Of a stretch of 64,000 nt of DNA, positions 45,031-53,689 are shown piece after piece. This stretch comes from Actinosynnema sp040640215 (GTDB taxonomy: Bacteria > Actinomycetota > Actinomycetes > Mycobacteriales > Pseudonocardiaceae), in contig NZ_JBFABG010000019.1 of NCBI RefSeq assembly GCF_040640215.1, forward strand, positions 34,543-98,542, given 5' to 3'. Under the pieces are notes generated by a model. The model was not told where the DNA came from. It made no database searches and worked only from the letters and a program-made list of their open reading frames with translations. The first letter of the stretch is position 1. Each line of letters opens with the position of its first letter. The position numbers and the translations under genes are program-made.

Positions 45031-45891
45031 TCAGCACTGTTCGGCGCACGGGTCCGCTGCCGAGGGTTCGGTGCGGCGTTCGAGCAGGACGGTGTTGCGC
45101 CAGGTGCCGTGGTGTTGGGCGATGCGTTCGCGGACGCCGATGGTGCGGTAGCCGGCGGCGTGGTGCAGGGCGATGCTGGCGCGGTTCTCGGGGAAGATCG
45201 CGGTCTGGAGGGTCCAGAGGCCGGCGGCGTCGGCTGCGGTGACCTGCTTGTGCAGCAACGCTTTGCCGACGCCGCGTCCGCGTGCGTCGGCGGCGACGTA
45301 GACGGAGGTCTCGGCGACCCCGGCGTAGCAGTCGCGGGTGGAGGCGGGCGTGGCGGCGGTCCAGCCGACCACCCGGCCGTCGAGTTCGGCGACCCAGCGG
45401 TGGTCGGGCAGCCACTTGGCGTCGAGGGCGCGGCGGGTGGGGGTCTCGGTGTCGAAGGTGGCGTTGCCGGTCGCGATGCCCTCGGTGTGGATGCGGCGGA
45501 CGTCGGGCCAGTCCTGGTCGGTCAGGGCGCGGACGATGACGTCTGCGGGCAGGTCGGTGGGGCAGCACGGGCGGGTCACGATCGTGCCCATGACGGCGTC
45601 GGCGGCGTGCGGCAGGCCGGTGCAGCAGGCGGGGTTGACCGAGACGAGGGTGGCGGTGCCCTCCCTGCGGAGGCGGACGAAGCCGGTGTCGGCGAGTTTG
45701 CGCAGGTGGTGCGAGCAGGTCGGCTGGGTGACCCCGATGGCCTCGGACAGCGCGCCCACGGTGATCTCGCCGGGGTGGGTGGCGACGACGTGCAGCAGCC
45801 GGATCCGCGTGGGGTCGGCGAGGCAGGCGAACCACTGGGCGTAGGTGGTGGCGTCCTGGACCGGCAGGCCGACCATGGGCAGCGTCGTCAT
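45031..45891 (-). CDS. ArsR-family arsenic repressor fused to an ArsN-like acetyltransferase
   Basis: The 286-residue protein joins two domains. Residues ~15-100 are an ArsR/SmtB winged helix (LADPTRIRLLHVVATHPGEI, VTQPTCSHHLRKLADTGFV). It carries Cys-Cys pairs in NPACCTGLPHAAD and TRPCCPTDLP, positioned to bind As(III). Residues ~120-280 are a GNAT acetyltransferase (DWPDVRRIHTEGIATGNATF, ETSVYVAADARGRGVGKALL, ENRASIALHHAAGYRTIG) of the phosphinothricin-acetyltransferase/ArsN type, a family that includes arsinothricin-modifying enzymes. The ATG at 45891 begins six bases from a perfect palindrome, the likely operator. It is divergent from the flavoprotein gene. Fusion means sensing and resistance enzyme are made together. 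Substrate specificity is inferred. Confidence 0.85.
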   Translation of the reverse strand: MTTLPMVGLPVQDATTYAQWFACLADPTRIRLLHVVATHPGEITVGALSEAIGVTQPTCSHHLRKLADTGFVRLRREGTATLVSVNPACCTGLPHAADAVMGTIVTRPCCPTDLPADVIVRALTDQDWPDVRRIHTEGIATGNATFDTETPTRRALDAKWLPDHRWVAELDGRVVGWTAATPASTRDCYAGVAETSVYVAADARGRGVGKALLHKQVTAADAAGLWTLQTAIFPENRASIALHHAAGYRTIGVRERIAQHHGTWRNTVLLERRTEPSAADPCAEQC

Positions 45892-45896
45892 ACCCT

Positions 45897-45950
45897 CACT
45901 CTATAGACCTCTGTCAATGGTTGTGTTCATAGATGAGCCTCTATAGAGTG
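45897..45950. promoter_or_regulatory. Palindromic ArsR operator in the divergent ars promoter
   Basis: CACTCTATAGA at 45897-45907 and its exact reverse complement TCTATAGAGTG at 45940-45950 flank 32 bases in the short divergent region. The arms are very AT-rich for this genome. Position next to both starts suggests that ArsR binds here and represses both genes until arsenite is present; the binding is inference. Confidence 0.75.
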
Positions 45951-45976
45951 CGAAGGGACTTGATAGAAGCTTGCCG

Positions 45977-47401
45977 ATGAAAGAGGTGGCTGTGAGCGGG
46001 TATCCGGTGGTCGTGGTGGGTGCGGGGCCGAGCGGGTTGGCGGCGGCGGCCGAGCTGGTCGGGCGCGGGTTGGAGCCGTTGGTGTTGGAAGCCGGTGGGC
46101 AGGCGGGGGCGGCGGTGGCGCAGTGGCACCACGTGCGGCTGTTCTCCCGGTGGTCCGAACTCGTGGCCCCGGCCGCCCGGCGTTTGCTGGAGCCCACCGG
46201 GTGGGTCGCGCCTGATGGCGACGGTTACCCGACCGGGGCGCAGTGGGCGGCCGAGTACCTGGTCCCGCTGGCGGAGGCGTTGGGTGACCGGGTGCGGTTC
46301 GGGGCTCGGGTGGTCGGGGTGGCGCGGCGGGGGCGGGACCGGGTGGTCGACGCCGGGCGGGACAGCGAGCCGTTGACCGTGCACGTGCAGACCGCCGAAG
46401 GCGAGGAGCGGATCACGGCCCGTGCGGTGGTCGACGCGTCCGGGACGTGGGCCGTGCCCAACCCGTTGGGCGGCGACGGGCTGCCGGCGGTCGGGGAGCG
46501 GGCGGCGTCGGACCGCATCTCCTACCGGGTGCCGAACCTGGCCACCGACGCCGACCGGTACGCGGGCAAGCGGATCGCGGTGGCGGGCAGCGGGCACTCG
46601 GCGTTGACCGCGCTGGTGGCGTTGGCCGATCTGGCGGAACGGCACCCCGGGACGCACATCGTCTGGTTGCTGCGGCGCGGTGCGGTGGGCAACGTGTTCG
46701 GTGGTGGCGAGGCAGACCAGCTTCCGGCCCGTGGCGCGTTGGGGCTCAAGGCACAGGCGGCGGCCAGGGCCGGTCACGTCTCGGTGGTGACCGGGTTCCG
46801 CACCGCGCTGGTGGAGCGTGACGGTGACCGGGTGGTGCTGGAGTCGCAGGACGGGCACCGCCTGGACCCGGTGGACGAGGTGGTGGTGCTGACCGGTTTC
46901 CGGCCGGATCTGTCCTGGCTGTCGGAGGTCCGGCTGGACCTGGACCCGGTGTTGCAGGCCCCGACCGCGCTCGCGCCGTTGATCGACCCGAACGCGCACT
47001 CGTGCGGCACGGTCTACCCGCACGGCGCGAACGAACTCCGCCACCCCGAGCCGGGCGTCTTCCTGGTCGGGATGAAAAGCTACGGGCGCGCGCCGACGTT
47101 CCTGGCACTGACCGGCTACGAGCAGGCCCGCAGCGTGGTCGCCGAGATCGCCGGTGACCACGAGGCCGCACGCCGCGTCGAGCTGACCCTGCCGGAAACC
47201 GGGGTGTGCGGCGGTTCCGGCGTGTTCGACGCCGAACCCTCCGGTGGCGGGTGCTGCGCTCCCGCTGTCTCGGAGCTGACCCTGTCGGAAACGGGCGTGC
47301 GCGGCGGTTCTGAGGTGTTCGGCGCTGAACCTTCGGGCGGCGGGTGCTGTGCCCCGGCGGTCTCGGAGCTGACGCTGCTGACGCCGGGTGTGCGGTCCTG
47401 A
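45977..47401 (+). CDS. Flavin-dependent monooxygenase-like protein of the ars locus (ArsO-like)
   Basis: The 474-residue protein has two dinucleotide-binding motifs, VVVVGAGPSGLAAAAEL at the N terminus for FAD and IAVAGSGHSALTALVALA near residue 200 for NADPH, plus VVVLTGFRPDLSWL. This is the arrangement of the pyridine nucleotide-disulfide oxidoreductase/FMO-like proteins found in actinobacterial ars operons. The C terminus has a near-duplicate 31-residue segment containing GGGCCAPAVS twice, an unusual Cys-Cys tail that could bind arsenite. ATG 45977 is annotated; GTG 45992 (VSGYPVVVVG) with AAAGAGG upstream is a good alternative start. It is expressed from the divergent operator region and ends in a strong stem-loop. 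Confidence 0.82.
   Translation: MKEVAVSGYPVVVVGAGPSGLAAAAELVGRGLEPLVLEAGGQAGAAVAQWHHVRLFSRWSELVAPAARRLLEPTGWVAPDGDGYPTGAQWAAEYLVPLAEALGDRVRFGARVVGVARRGRDRVVDAGRDSEPLTVHVQTAEGEERITARAVVDASGTWAVPNPLGGDGLPAVGERAASDRISYRVPNLATDADRYAGKRIAVAGSGHSALTALVALADLAERHPGTHIVWLLRRGAVGNVFGGGEADQLPARGALGLKAQAAARAGHVSVVTGFRTALVERDGDRVVLESQDGHRLDPVDEVVVLTGFRPDLSWLSEVRLDLDPVLQAPTALAPLIDPNAHSCGTVYPHGANELRHPEPGVFLVGMKSYGRAPTFLALTGYEQARSVVAEIAGDHEAARRVELTLPETGVCGGSGVFDAEPSGGGCCAPAVSELTLSETGVRGGSEVFGAEPSGGGCCAPAVSELTLLTPGVRS
47180..47400 (+). repeat. 93-bp tandem duplication encoding a Cys-Cys tail
   Basis: Units at 47180-47272 and 47273-47365 begin GAGCTGACCCTG and share most bases; a third partial unit begins at 47366. 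Each full unit encodes 31 residues with ELTL.ETGV.GGS, AEPSGGGCCAPAVS. The unit length is a multiple of three, so the frame is kept. Confidence 0.88.
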
Positions 47402-47407
47402 AGTCCT

Positions 47408-47442
47408 GCGGCCCGGCACGATCGAGGGGCGTGCCGGGCCGC
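47408..47442 (+). terminator. Stem-loop terminator after the flavoprotein gene
   Basis: GCGGCCCGGCACG (47408-47420) pairs perfectly with CGTGCCGGGCCGC (47430-47442) around a 9-base loop, six bases after the stop codon. No T-run follows. Confidence 0.8.
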
Positions 47443-47456
47443 GCCGGGCACTGGTG

Positions 47457-47549
47457 GTGCCGTGCCTGACCCAGAACACGAGCTGGGGAATCCTGTTCTA
47501 CGCGTTCCCCGTGCTCGCCCCGGCCATCGGAGCCGATACCGGGTGGTAG
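47457..47549 (+). pseudogene. MFS transporter N-terminal fragment
   Basis: A 30-residue frame reads LTQNTSWGILFYAFPVLAPA and IGADTGW, matching the first transmembrane helix of an MFS permease (consensus-like SWG.LYYAF), then stops at TAG 47547. MFS exporters often follow ArsO-type genes, so this is probably what remains of the ars exporter. Confidence 0.5.
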
Positions 47550-47690
47550 CGGCGCTGAAGTCGGGGCAGGTCGACGGATACCCACAGGCCGCAGAGGCGT
47601 TCGAGTCTCTGTGCGGTCGGTGGGCACCTGGTGACGGGCTCAGAAACCGAAGGTCTGGCTCCACCGGCATCGGCGGCGTAGACACGGCAT

Positions 47691-48715
47691 TCAGCGGTCG
47701 AGCAGGTGCCTCGGGAGTGGGACCAGGTGCTCGTGGTCGTGTGCTTCCAGGTCGTCCCACGCGGGCAGGGGGTCGTCGAAGCGTTGCCCCACGCGGCCGG
47801 GCCGGCTGCCAGCTCGGCGTCGGTGAGCAGGGCAGGGCAGGGCAGGGCAGGGCAGGGCAGGGTCGAGCCTGCGCCCCCTGGGACCACACGGCGAGGGTGC
47901 GCGGGCGGCTGGCGATGTGGCAGAAGCCCTTGCTGCGCACGACGCCCTGCCAGTGCTCCAGCGCGGCGGCGAGTCGGGCCGGGTGGAAGGGGCGATCGGC
48001 GCGGTAGGTGACCGAGCGGATGCCGTACTCCTCGGTCTCGGGGGTGTGCGACCCGGTCAGCTCCTCGGCCCAGCCGGGTGACCTGGCTGCGGTGACCGGG
48101 TCGTAGCGGCCGGTGTCGAGCACGTCGGACAGGTCCACCACGCCGCGACGGGAGCGGATCAGCCGGGCGCTCGGGTCGAGCTTGCGCAGCAGGCCCTCGG
48201 TGGTGGCCATTCGCTGCCTTGGGCAGCGGCGAGGTCGCGTTCGTCGAGCCGGTCGCCGCGTTCGAGTTCGGGGAGGAAGTTCGTGGCGTCGACCACGGTG
48301 GCCGTGGTGTCGAGGCGGGGGTGGTCGGACAGGCTCGTGCCGTCCTCGACGGTGCACTCGAACGGCGCGGCGACCGGCATCGGCTCGGAGATGCCGGTGG
48401 ACTCGGTCAGGATGGTGTCGAAGCGGCTTTCCCGGGCCAATGCGCCGACGCTCTCCGGCAGGTCGTCGCGCAGGGTGCGGCAGATGCAGCCGTTGGTCGG
48501 CTCCACCGGCCGCCCACCGCCGCGCCCGGAGACCGGGGCGGCGTCGATGTCGGCCTCGCTCATGCCGTTGACCGCCACCGCCGCCCGGTGTCCTTCGCGG
48601 TTGGCCGGCACGTGGTTGAGCAGGGTCGTTTTGCCCGCGTCGAGGAAGCCGGACAGCGCGGTGAGGGGGATGCGCCGATCAGGCGCGGGGGCATCGACGT
48701 GATCGCCATTCCGAT
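47691..48715 (-). pseudogene. COG0523 (CobW/G3E) GTPase metallochaperone, disrupted
   Basis: Pieces of a metal-chaperone GTPase are readable in three frames: Walker A LTALSGFLDAGKTTLLNH, AAVAVNGMSEADIDAA, the metal motif NGCICRTLRDDL (CxCC-like, here CIC), ILTESTGISEP, TTATVVDATNFLPELERGD, then LLRKLDPSARLIRSRRGVVD, GVVRSKGFCHIASRP and the C-terminal LPAWDDLEAHDHEHLVPLPR. Segment loss between DERDLAA and the LLRKL part, at least two frameshifts and a GCAGG repeat inside the gene make it non-functional as written. Related proteins insert Zn or Co under metal limitation. Confidence 0.75.
47827..47861. repeat. GCAGG pentanucleotide repeat (7 units)
   Basis: Seven perfect copies of GCAGG lie within the COG0523 pseudogene, between the WSQ and the DAELAAGPAAW segments. 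A 5-base unit shifts the frame with each gain or loss. Confidence 0.9.
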
Positions 48716-48850
48716 GGAGGACGGGTCGCCGCCCGGACGACGGCGGCCCACCCGGTCAACGTTCTCGGCTGGGGTAGGGGAGCAGCGCCATCTCATGTGC
48801 GTTCTCGACGGCCGTGGCGACCGGGCGCTGTTGCCCTGGCGCTGGTGGAC

Positions 48851-50107
48851 CTATGTGTTCGGCAGGTCGCGGGAACGTGCGATGACTCCGAAGAACGGCA
48901 TGAGCCCGTAGATCACGAAGACCCCGGCGACGTGCCACAGCGCGGTCTGGTTGCCGAGGGAATCCGCGAGCGTGCCGGCGATCAACGTGCCCAACGGGAT
49001 GGCCCCGTAGTTCAGGAACTGTGCGCTCGCGCTGACCCGTCCCAGCAGCTCCGGTGGGCAGTACGCCTGCCGGAACGCCACGACGACCACCGTGATCGCG
49101 ACCAGTCCGGCCGTGACCGTGAACGCGCCCACCGCGAACAGCACCACACCGGGCCCGCCGGTCGTCAGGGGCACCAGGACAGCGAAGGGGGCGGTCACGA
49201 AGGCCCATCGTCGGATAGCGCCGGCGGTGCCCCACCGGGCCGCTGCGCGGGAGGCGGCGAGAGCGCCGACCACACCGCCGGTGCCGCTCGCCGCGACGAC
49301 GAATCCGACCACGCCCGGTGCGAGCCCGACGTCCCTGACCAGGAAGACGATCTGGAGCGCCTGGAGCGCGGAGTAGGCCAGGTTGGCGATCGCGCTGAAC
49401 GCGCAGAGGAATCGCAGGTGCCGGTCGCGCGCGATGAAGAGCAGGCCATCGGTCACCTCGCGGACCAGGCCCGCGCGCCGGGCACCGCTGTCGCGTACTT
49501 CTTCTTTGGCGCGTATGCGGGTCAGGCACAACGCCGAGGCGAGGTAGCCCAGCACGTCCACGGCGATCGCGATCGGAGGGCCGAGCACCTGCGCCAGCAC
49601 GCCTCCCAGCCCGCGCCCGGCGATCTGCGAGCCTTGCTCGCTGCCCTGCAACTTCGCGTTCGCCTCGACCAGGTGCGCCGGGCTCACGAGAAACGGGACG
49701 TACGCCCGGTAGGCGGTGACGAACACGACCGTGGTGACCCCGACGACGAACGCGACGACGAACAGGTGCGCCAGCGAAAGCACGCCGAACGCACCGGCCA
49801 GCGGCACGCTGACCAGGGCACCCGCCGCGACCAGGTCGCAGCCCACCATCAAGGGCCGCCGCCGCACCCGGTCGACCCACACCCCGGCGGGCAGGCTGAT
49901 CAGCAGCCACGGCAGCGCCGACGCGGCACTGAGCGCCCCGACCGCGAACGAGTCCGCGCCGAGCGTGGCGACGGCGACCAGCGGCAGGACCACCGAGGTC
50001 GCCGCGCTGCCCAGCCTGCCGGCGGTCTCACCGATCCACAACGAGCGGAAGTCGGGCTGTCGCAGCAACCCGCCCCACTGCCGTTCTCCCGCCCGTGTGC
50101 CCGGCAC
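48851..50107 (-). CDS. Major facilitator superfamily exporter (MFS_3/EntS-like)
   Basis: The 418-residue membrane protein has ~12 hydrophobic segments and the MFS_3 start FRSLWIGETAGRLGSAATSV, the loop 2-3 motif GVWVDRVRRRPLMVGCDL (GxxxDRxxRR) and the second-half GRVSASAQFLNYGAIPLGTL. The closest type is the enterobactin/macrolide exporter-like family in actinobacteria, which exports siderophores or antibiotics by proton antiport. It is isolated, with pseudogenes on both sides. The ORF is intact. Confidence 0.85.
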   Translation of the reverse strand: MPGTRAGERQWGGLLRQPDFRSLWIGETAGRLGSAATSVVLPLVAVATLGADSFAVGALSAASALPWLLISLPAGVWVDRVRRRPLMVGCDLVAAGALVSVPLAGAFGVLSLAHLFVVAFVVGVTTVVFVTAYRAYVPFLVSPAHLVEANAKLQGSEQGSQIAGRGLGGVLAQVLGPPIAIAVDVLGYLASALCLTRIRAKEEVRDSGARRAGLVREVTDGLLFIARDRHLRFLCAFSAIANLAYSALQALQIVFLVRDVGLAPGVVGFVVAASGTGGVVGALAASRAAARWGTAGAIRRWAFVTAPFAVLVPLTTGGPGVVLFAVGAFTVTAGLVAITVVVVAFRQAYCPPELLGRVSASAQFLNYGAIPLGTLIAGTLADSLGNQTALWHVAGVFVIYGLMPFFGVIARSRDLPNT

Positions 50108-50133
50108 GCGCCCTCCGATGGCTCGTCACCGCA

Positions 50134-51093
50134 TCACCGGTCCGGTCGCCGGTGATGCCTCTCGACATCACCACCGGGGTCCGTGACCCACAAGGTCCGG
50201 CTGGAGGCCATGGTCGTGTCGTACGGGCGCTGCGGCCGGCTCATCCGCCATCCGGGCTCGGTGTGAACGGTGACGGCGGTCAGTCGGGGGATGGTGTCGA
50301 TCAGGCGGCGTTCGACGTCATGGGCGATCCGGTGGGCCTGTCCGACGTTGAGCGCGGGGTCCACGCTGATGGCGAGTTCGGCGCGCAGGGCGTGTCCGTC
50401 CAGCGCATCCGCAGGTATCCGGTGCGGCGGACACCTTCCACCAGCGCTGCGGTGTGTTCGGCGGTGTCGAGGGTCGCGGGGTCGACGGCGTCCATGAGGG
50501 CGTCCATGAGCCGGCCGAACACCTCGCGGGCGGCGTTGCGCGGGACGAACAGGATCGCGATCGTCAGCCGAGGCCCACCAGTGGGTCGGTGAGCGGGAAG
50601 CCCAGCGCCACTCCGAGTGCGCCGCCGACGACGGCGAGGGAGGTGAAGCCGTCGGTGCGGGCGTGCAGGCCGTCGGCCACGAGCGCGGCCGACCCGATGT
50701 CACGGCCGACCCGGATCCGGTAGCGAGCCACGAGTTCGTTGCCGGCGAAACCGACGACCCCGGCCGCTGCGACGACCCACAGGTGCTGGACGGAGCGCGG
50801 GTCGAGCAGACGGCTCACGGACTCGTAACCGGCCAGCGCGATACCCAGCGGCATCGCGGTCAGGGCGTCGGCGAAGTTGTGGATCGTGTCGCCCAACAGC
50901 GCCACCGACCGGTCGCGACGACCACCGCCGCCTGCACGACGGCGGTCGCGAAGAGCGCGGTGAAGGACAGGACGAGGGCGCGGATCCCGCGCCTGCTGGT
51001 TTCCAGCGCGGTGTCCAGGCGGTCGGCCGCGGTGTGGCGGTGCCCGTGGCCGTGGTTCTGTGAGCCACAGCGGCAGTGACGGGCTGTGGTCAT
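50134..51093 (-). pseudogene. Cation diffusion facilitator (CDF) metal transporter, frameshifted
   Basis: Starting at ATG 51093 with a His-rich leader (HCRCGSQNHGHGHRH) the frame shows RGIRALVLSFTALFATAVVQ, shifts near 50905 to LLGDTIHNFADALTAMPLGI (the HxxxD zinc site of helix 2), continues VGRDIGSAALVADGLHARTD (helix 5 site), shifts at ~50573 to FGRLMDALMDAVDPATLDT and again near 50400 to RAELAISVDPALNVGQAHRI. Three frameshifts disrupt an otherwise complete Zn/Co/Cd exporter of about 310 residues. Both metal sites are preserved in sequence, so loss was recent or the breaks are errors. Confidence 0.8.
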
Positions 51094-51458
51094 GACCGGA
51101 GTGTCGGCGCGCAACTCGGTGATGTGTCCGGTGGGTTCGCGTCACAGTGCCGACCGGAGATTCTCCTTGGCTTCTTGAACGATCACACTCCAACGCCTGC
51201 GCGACAAGCGCGCCGACGCGCTGCGACTCATCCGGATCACCCGCCAGGTCGACCTCGGGATGCCCGTCGTCGACACAGCCCGATAACGGAGCCAGGCGGA
51301 CCGGTCCCAGCGATTGAGTCACGCCGGGACCGATCCGCCTGCGAGCCGGAGAAGCGCCCTCAACGGCATGCGCGGACGCAGATGTGGTGCCTGGTCGTTC
51401 GTGGTGGACGACCGCAGGGTCTAGCTGATTTGCACCTGTGCGTCGGAGCGAGGCGGGT
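51094..51458. other. Intergenic stretch, no gene recognised
   Basis: About 365 bases. A + strand frame around 51180-51287 reads LQRLRDKRADALRLIRITRQ and ends at a TAA, but no family is recognised and it may be a scar. Confidence 0.3.
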
Positions 51459-53594
51459 TCACCGCCCGTTGGCTGGTGTGATCGGGTCCGGTTGGATTTC
51501 CCGTATGGCGGCCAGTTCGGCCGGTGCCCGGCCGAGGTGCACGATGCCCAGTCGGTGAGTGGCCCTGGTCATGGCGACGTACAGGTCATTGTGGCCCAGT
51601 GGTGCGGTGCGGAGGATTCCTGCCGGGTCGGCGATCACGACCGAGTCGAACTCCAGGCCTTTGGCCTGGTCGGGGGTGAGCAGCACCACCTTGCCGGTGA
51701 GATCCGGTGGGGTGGCGAGGGACAGCGCGGCGGCCAGGGGCTCGATGTGGGCACTCGGGGCGATGATCGCGAGTTGGCCGTCGGTGTGTGCCGTGGCGAG
51801 CTCGGCGACGGTCGTGATCAGGTTGGCGCGGGTGGTGCCGATACGCCATGGTGGTTCGCCGGTCGAGCGGACCGACCGGGGCAAAGGCGTTCCTGGGTGG
51901 TGGGCGGCGAGCAGGTCCGCTGTGGCGTCCATGATCTCCGTCGGTGTGCGGTAGTTGACCGTGAGCCGGGCGAGTTGCCAGCGGTCCCGCATGTGTGGGC
52001 GCAGCACGCGGTCCCACGAGGAGGTGCCGGCCGGGTTCGCGGTCTGGGCGAGGTCCCCGACGATGGTCATCGATCTGGTGGGGCACCGGCGCATCAGCAT
52101 CCGCCAGGCCATCTCGGACAGTTCCTGTGCCTCGTCGACGACCACGTGCCCGAACGTGGCGCTGTCGTCGCCTTGGCCGATCAGGGCGGCGGCCTCGTCC
52201 AACAACGGGACGTCCGCGGCGCTCCAGCCGCCAGCCCGCTCGTCGAGGAGGTCCGACACCACGTGCTCCGGGGTCAGCGGCGGCCATAGCGCGTCGAGTG
52301 CGGCCTGGACGCCGATGTCGGCCAGCAGTGAGTCCCGCAGACCGCTCCGGTCGGTCTGGTCCAGCAGGGTCCTCGGTCCGTCGTCGTGCTCGTCCTGGTC
52401 GATCACGACACCCGCGGCGGCCAGCGCACGCAAATCGGCCTCACCCAGCCGGCCGTCCGGGCTGCCGCCGTCGATCGCCTCGCCGGTGTCGGTCAGCACG
52501 ACCGCCTCCATGCCCTCGATCAGGTGCCGTGCGAGCACATCCACGGCCTCCCGCTGGAAGACCAGCCTTGCCTGGTTGTGCGGAAGTCCGGTCCGCCTGG
52601 CCTTCCGCATGACACGGTCCCAGGTGCGCGGGTCGAGCCGCAGCACCTGCTGCTCGAACTCGACGTCGACCGGGTGCTCCGGTGTCTGGACCCGTGACCG
52701 CACCGCCGCCGCCAGCCGTTCGGCCATGACCGCCTCGCCCTTGAGCTGGACGATCCCGGGCGGGTCCACCCGGCTGACCTCGATGCTCGGCTTCAGGTCG
52801 GCGATGGTCGCCGTCACCACGTTGTTCTCGCCCAGACCGGGCAGGACCTGGCCGATGTAGTCGAGGAAGATCCGGCTGGGACCCACCACCAGGACACCGC
52901 GGGTGCGCAGGTGCGGCCGGGTGTAGAGCAGGTAGGCGACCCGGTGCAACGCGACGGCCGTCTTCCCCGTGCCGGGACCGCCCTGCACCACCAGCACCCC
53001 GCTGGACTCGTGCCGGATGATCCGATCCTGCTCTGCCTGCAAAGTGGTCACGACGTCGTGCATCCGCCCGGTCCGCTCCGCGGTCACCGCCGCCAGCAAC
53101 GCCGCCTCGCCGACCAGACCGGCGTCGCCGGCACTGTCAGGGTCCAGCAACTCGTCGTTCAGCGTGACGACCGTCCGGCCTCGCGTGGTGATGCGCCGCC
53201 GTCGCCGCACCCCCTGCGATGCGGTCGCCGTCGCGGTGTAGAACGCCCGAGCCACCGGGGTGCGCCAGTCCACCAGCAACGGTTCACCGTCCGCGTCCCG
53301 GAACAGGCCGAGCCTGCCGATGTAGACGCGCCGGCCGTCGTGCATGTCGAGTCGCCCGAAGCACAACCCCTGCTCCACCGTGTCCAGTCGTGCCACCTCC
53401 GCCTGCCAGACGGCCACCGCTTCCCGATCCCCGCCGTCCCGCCGCGCCGCCACCAGCCGCTCGGCCGCCTCCTCGCGCAGGGCGTCCAGACGGGCGTACA
53501 GGGCCGCCGCATACTCCTGCTCGATGTCGATCTCACGATCGATGCCACTACCGGTCACGGCCACGCGATCCTCCAGGTCGACGATCAGTGCCAT
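51459..53594 (-). CDS. helD: HelD/HelR-type RNA polymerase recycling ATPase (UvrD-like superfamily 1)
   Basis: The 711-residue protein is a class II HelD factor, which pulls stalled RNA polymerase off DNA and in actinobacteria can displace rifamycins. The N terminus forms a coiled coil (EQEYAAALYARLDALREEAAE). Superfamily 1 motifs: Walker A GGPGTGKTAVALHRVAYLLY, Walker B HVVVDEAQELSEMAWRML, motif III TIVGDLAQTANPAG, motif IV NYRTPTEIMDA, motif V TPDQAKGLEFDSVVI and motif VI YVAMTRATHRL. The HelD-specific RLDMHDGRRVYIGRLGLFRD segment is present. ATG 53594 is preferred; a GTG a few codons later is possible. A perfect-looking dyad lies 20 bases upstream. No rifampicin-associated element was recognised. 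The gene is complete. Confidence 0.88.
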   Translation of the reverse strand: MALIVDLEDRVAVTGSGIDREIDIEQEYAAALYARLDALREEAAERLVAARRDGGDREAVAVWQAEVARLDTVEQGLCFGRLDMHDGRRVYIGRLGLFRDADGEPLLVDWRTPVARAFYTATATASQGVRRRRRITTRGRTVVTLNDELLDPDSAGDAGLVGEAALLAAVTAERTGRMHDVVTTLQAEQDRIIRHESSGVLVVQGGPGTGKTAVALHRVAYLLYTRPHLRTRGVLVVGPSRIFLDYIGQVLPGLGENNVVTATIADLKPSIEVSRVDPPGIVQLKGEAVMAERLAAAVRSRVQTPEHPVDVEFEQQVLRLDPRTWDRVMRKARRTGLPHNQARLVFQREAVDVLARHLIEGMEAVVLTDTGEAIDGGSPDGRLGEADLRALAAAGVVIDQDEHDDGPRTLLDQTDRSGLRDSLLADIGVQAALDALWPPLTPEHVVSDLLDERAGGWSAADVPLLDEAAALIGQGDDSATFGHVVVDEAQELSEMAWRMLMRRCPTRSMTIVGDLAQTANPAGTSSWDRVLRPHMRDRWQLARLTVNYRTPTEIMDATADLLAAHHPGTPLPRSVRSTGEPPWRIGTTRANLITTVAELATAHTDGQLAIIAPSAHIEPLAAALSLATPPDLTGKVVLLTPDQAKGLEFDSVVIADPAGILRTAPLGHNDLYVAMTRATHRLGIVHLGRAPAELAAIREIQPDPITPANGR

Positions 53595-53614
53595 CGAGCG
53601 TGGACGGCAGCGCC

Positions 53615-53640
53615 GGGGAAAAACAGTCTTGTTCTTCCCC
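53615..53640 (-). promoter_or_regulatory. Dyad/stem-loop upstream of helD
   Basis: GGGGAAAAACA (53615-53625) and TGTTCTTCCCC (53630-53640) form an 11-bp stem with one mismatch and a GTCT tetraloop, about 20 bases upstream of the helD start. It could be an operator, a leader hairpin or an attenuator. Homology to known HelR control sites was not seen. Confidence 0.55.
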
Positions 53641-53689
53641 TCCACCTCAGCCGCCCAAGTCAGGCAGTGGCCGCCGCCCGTCCCGCGCT

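Noticed and set aside
48797..50155. Long + strand frame opposite the MFS gene
   Set aside because: Charged, low-complexity antisense of a twelve-helix transporter.
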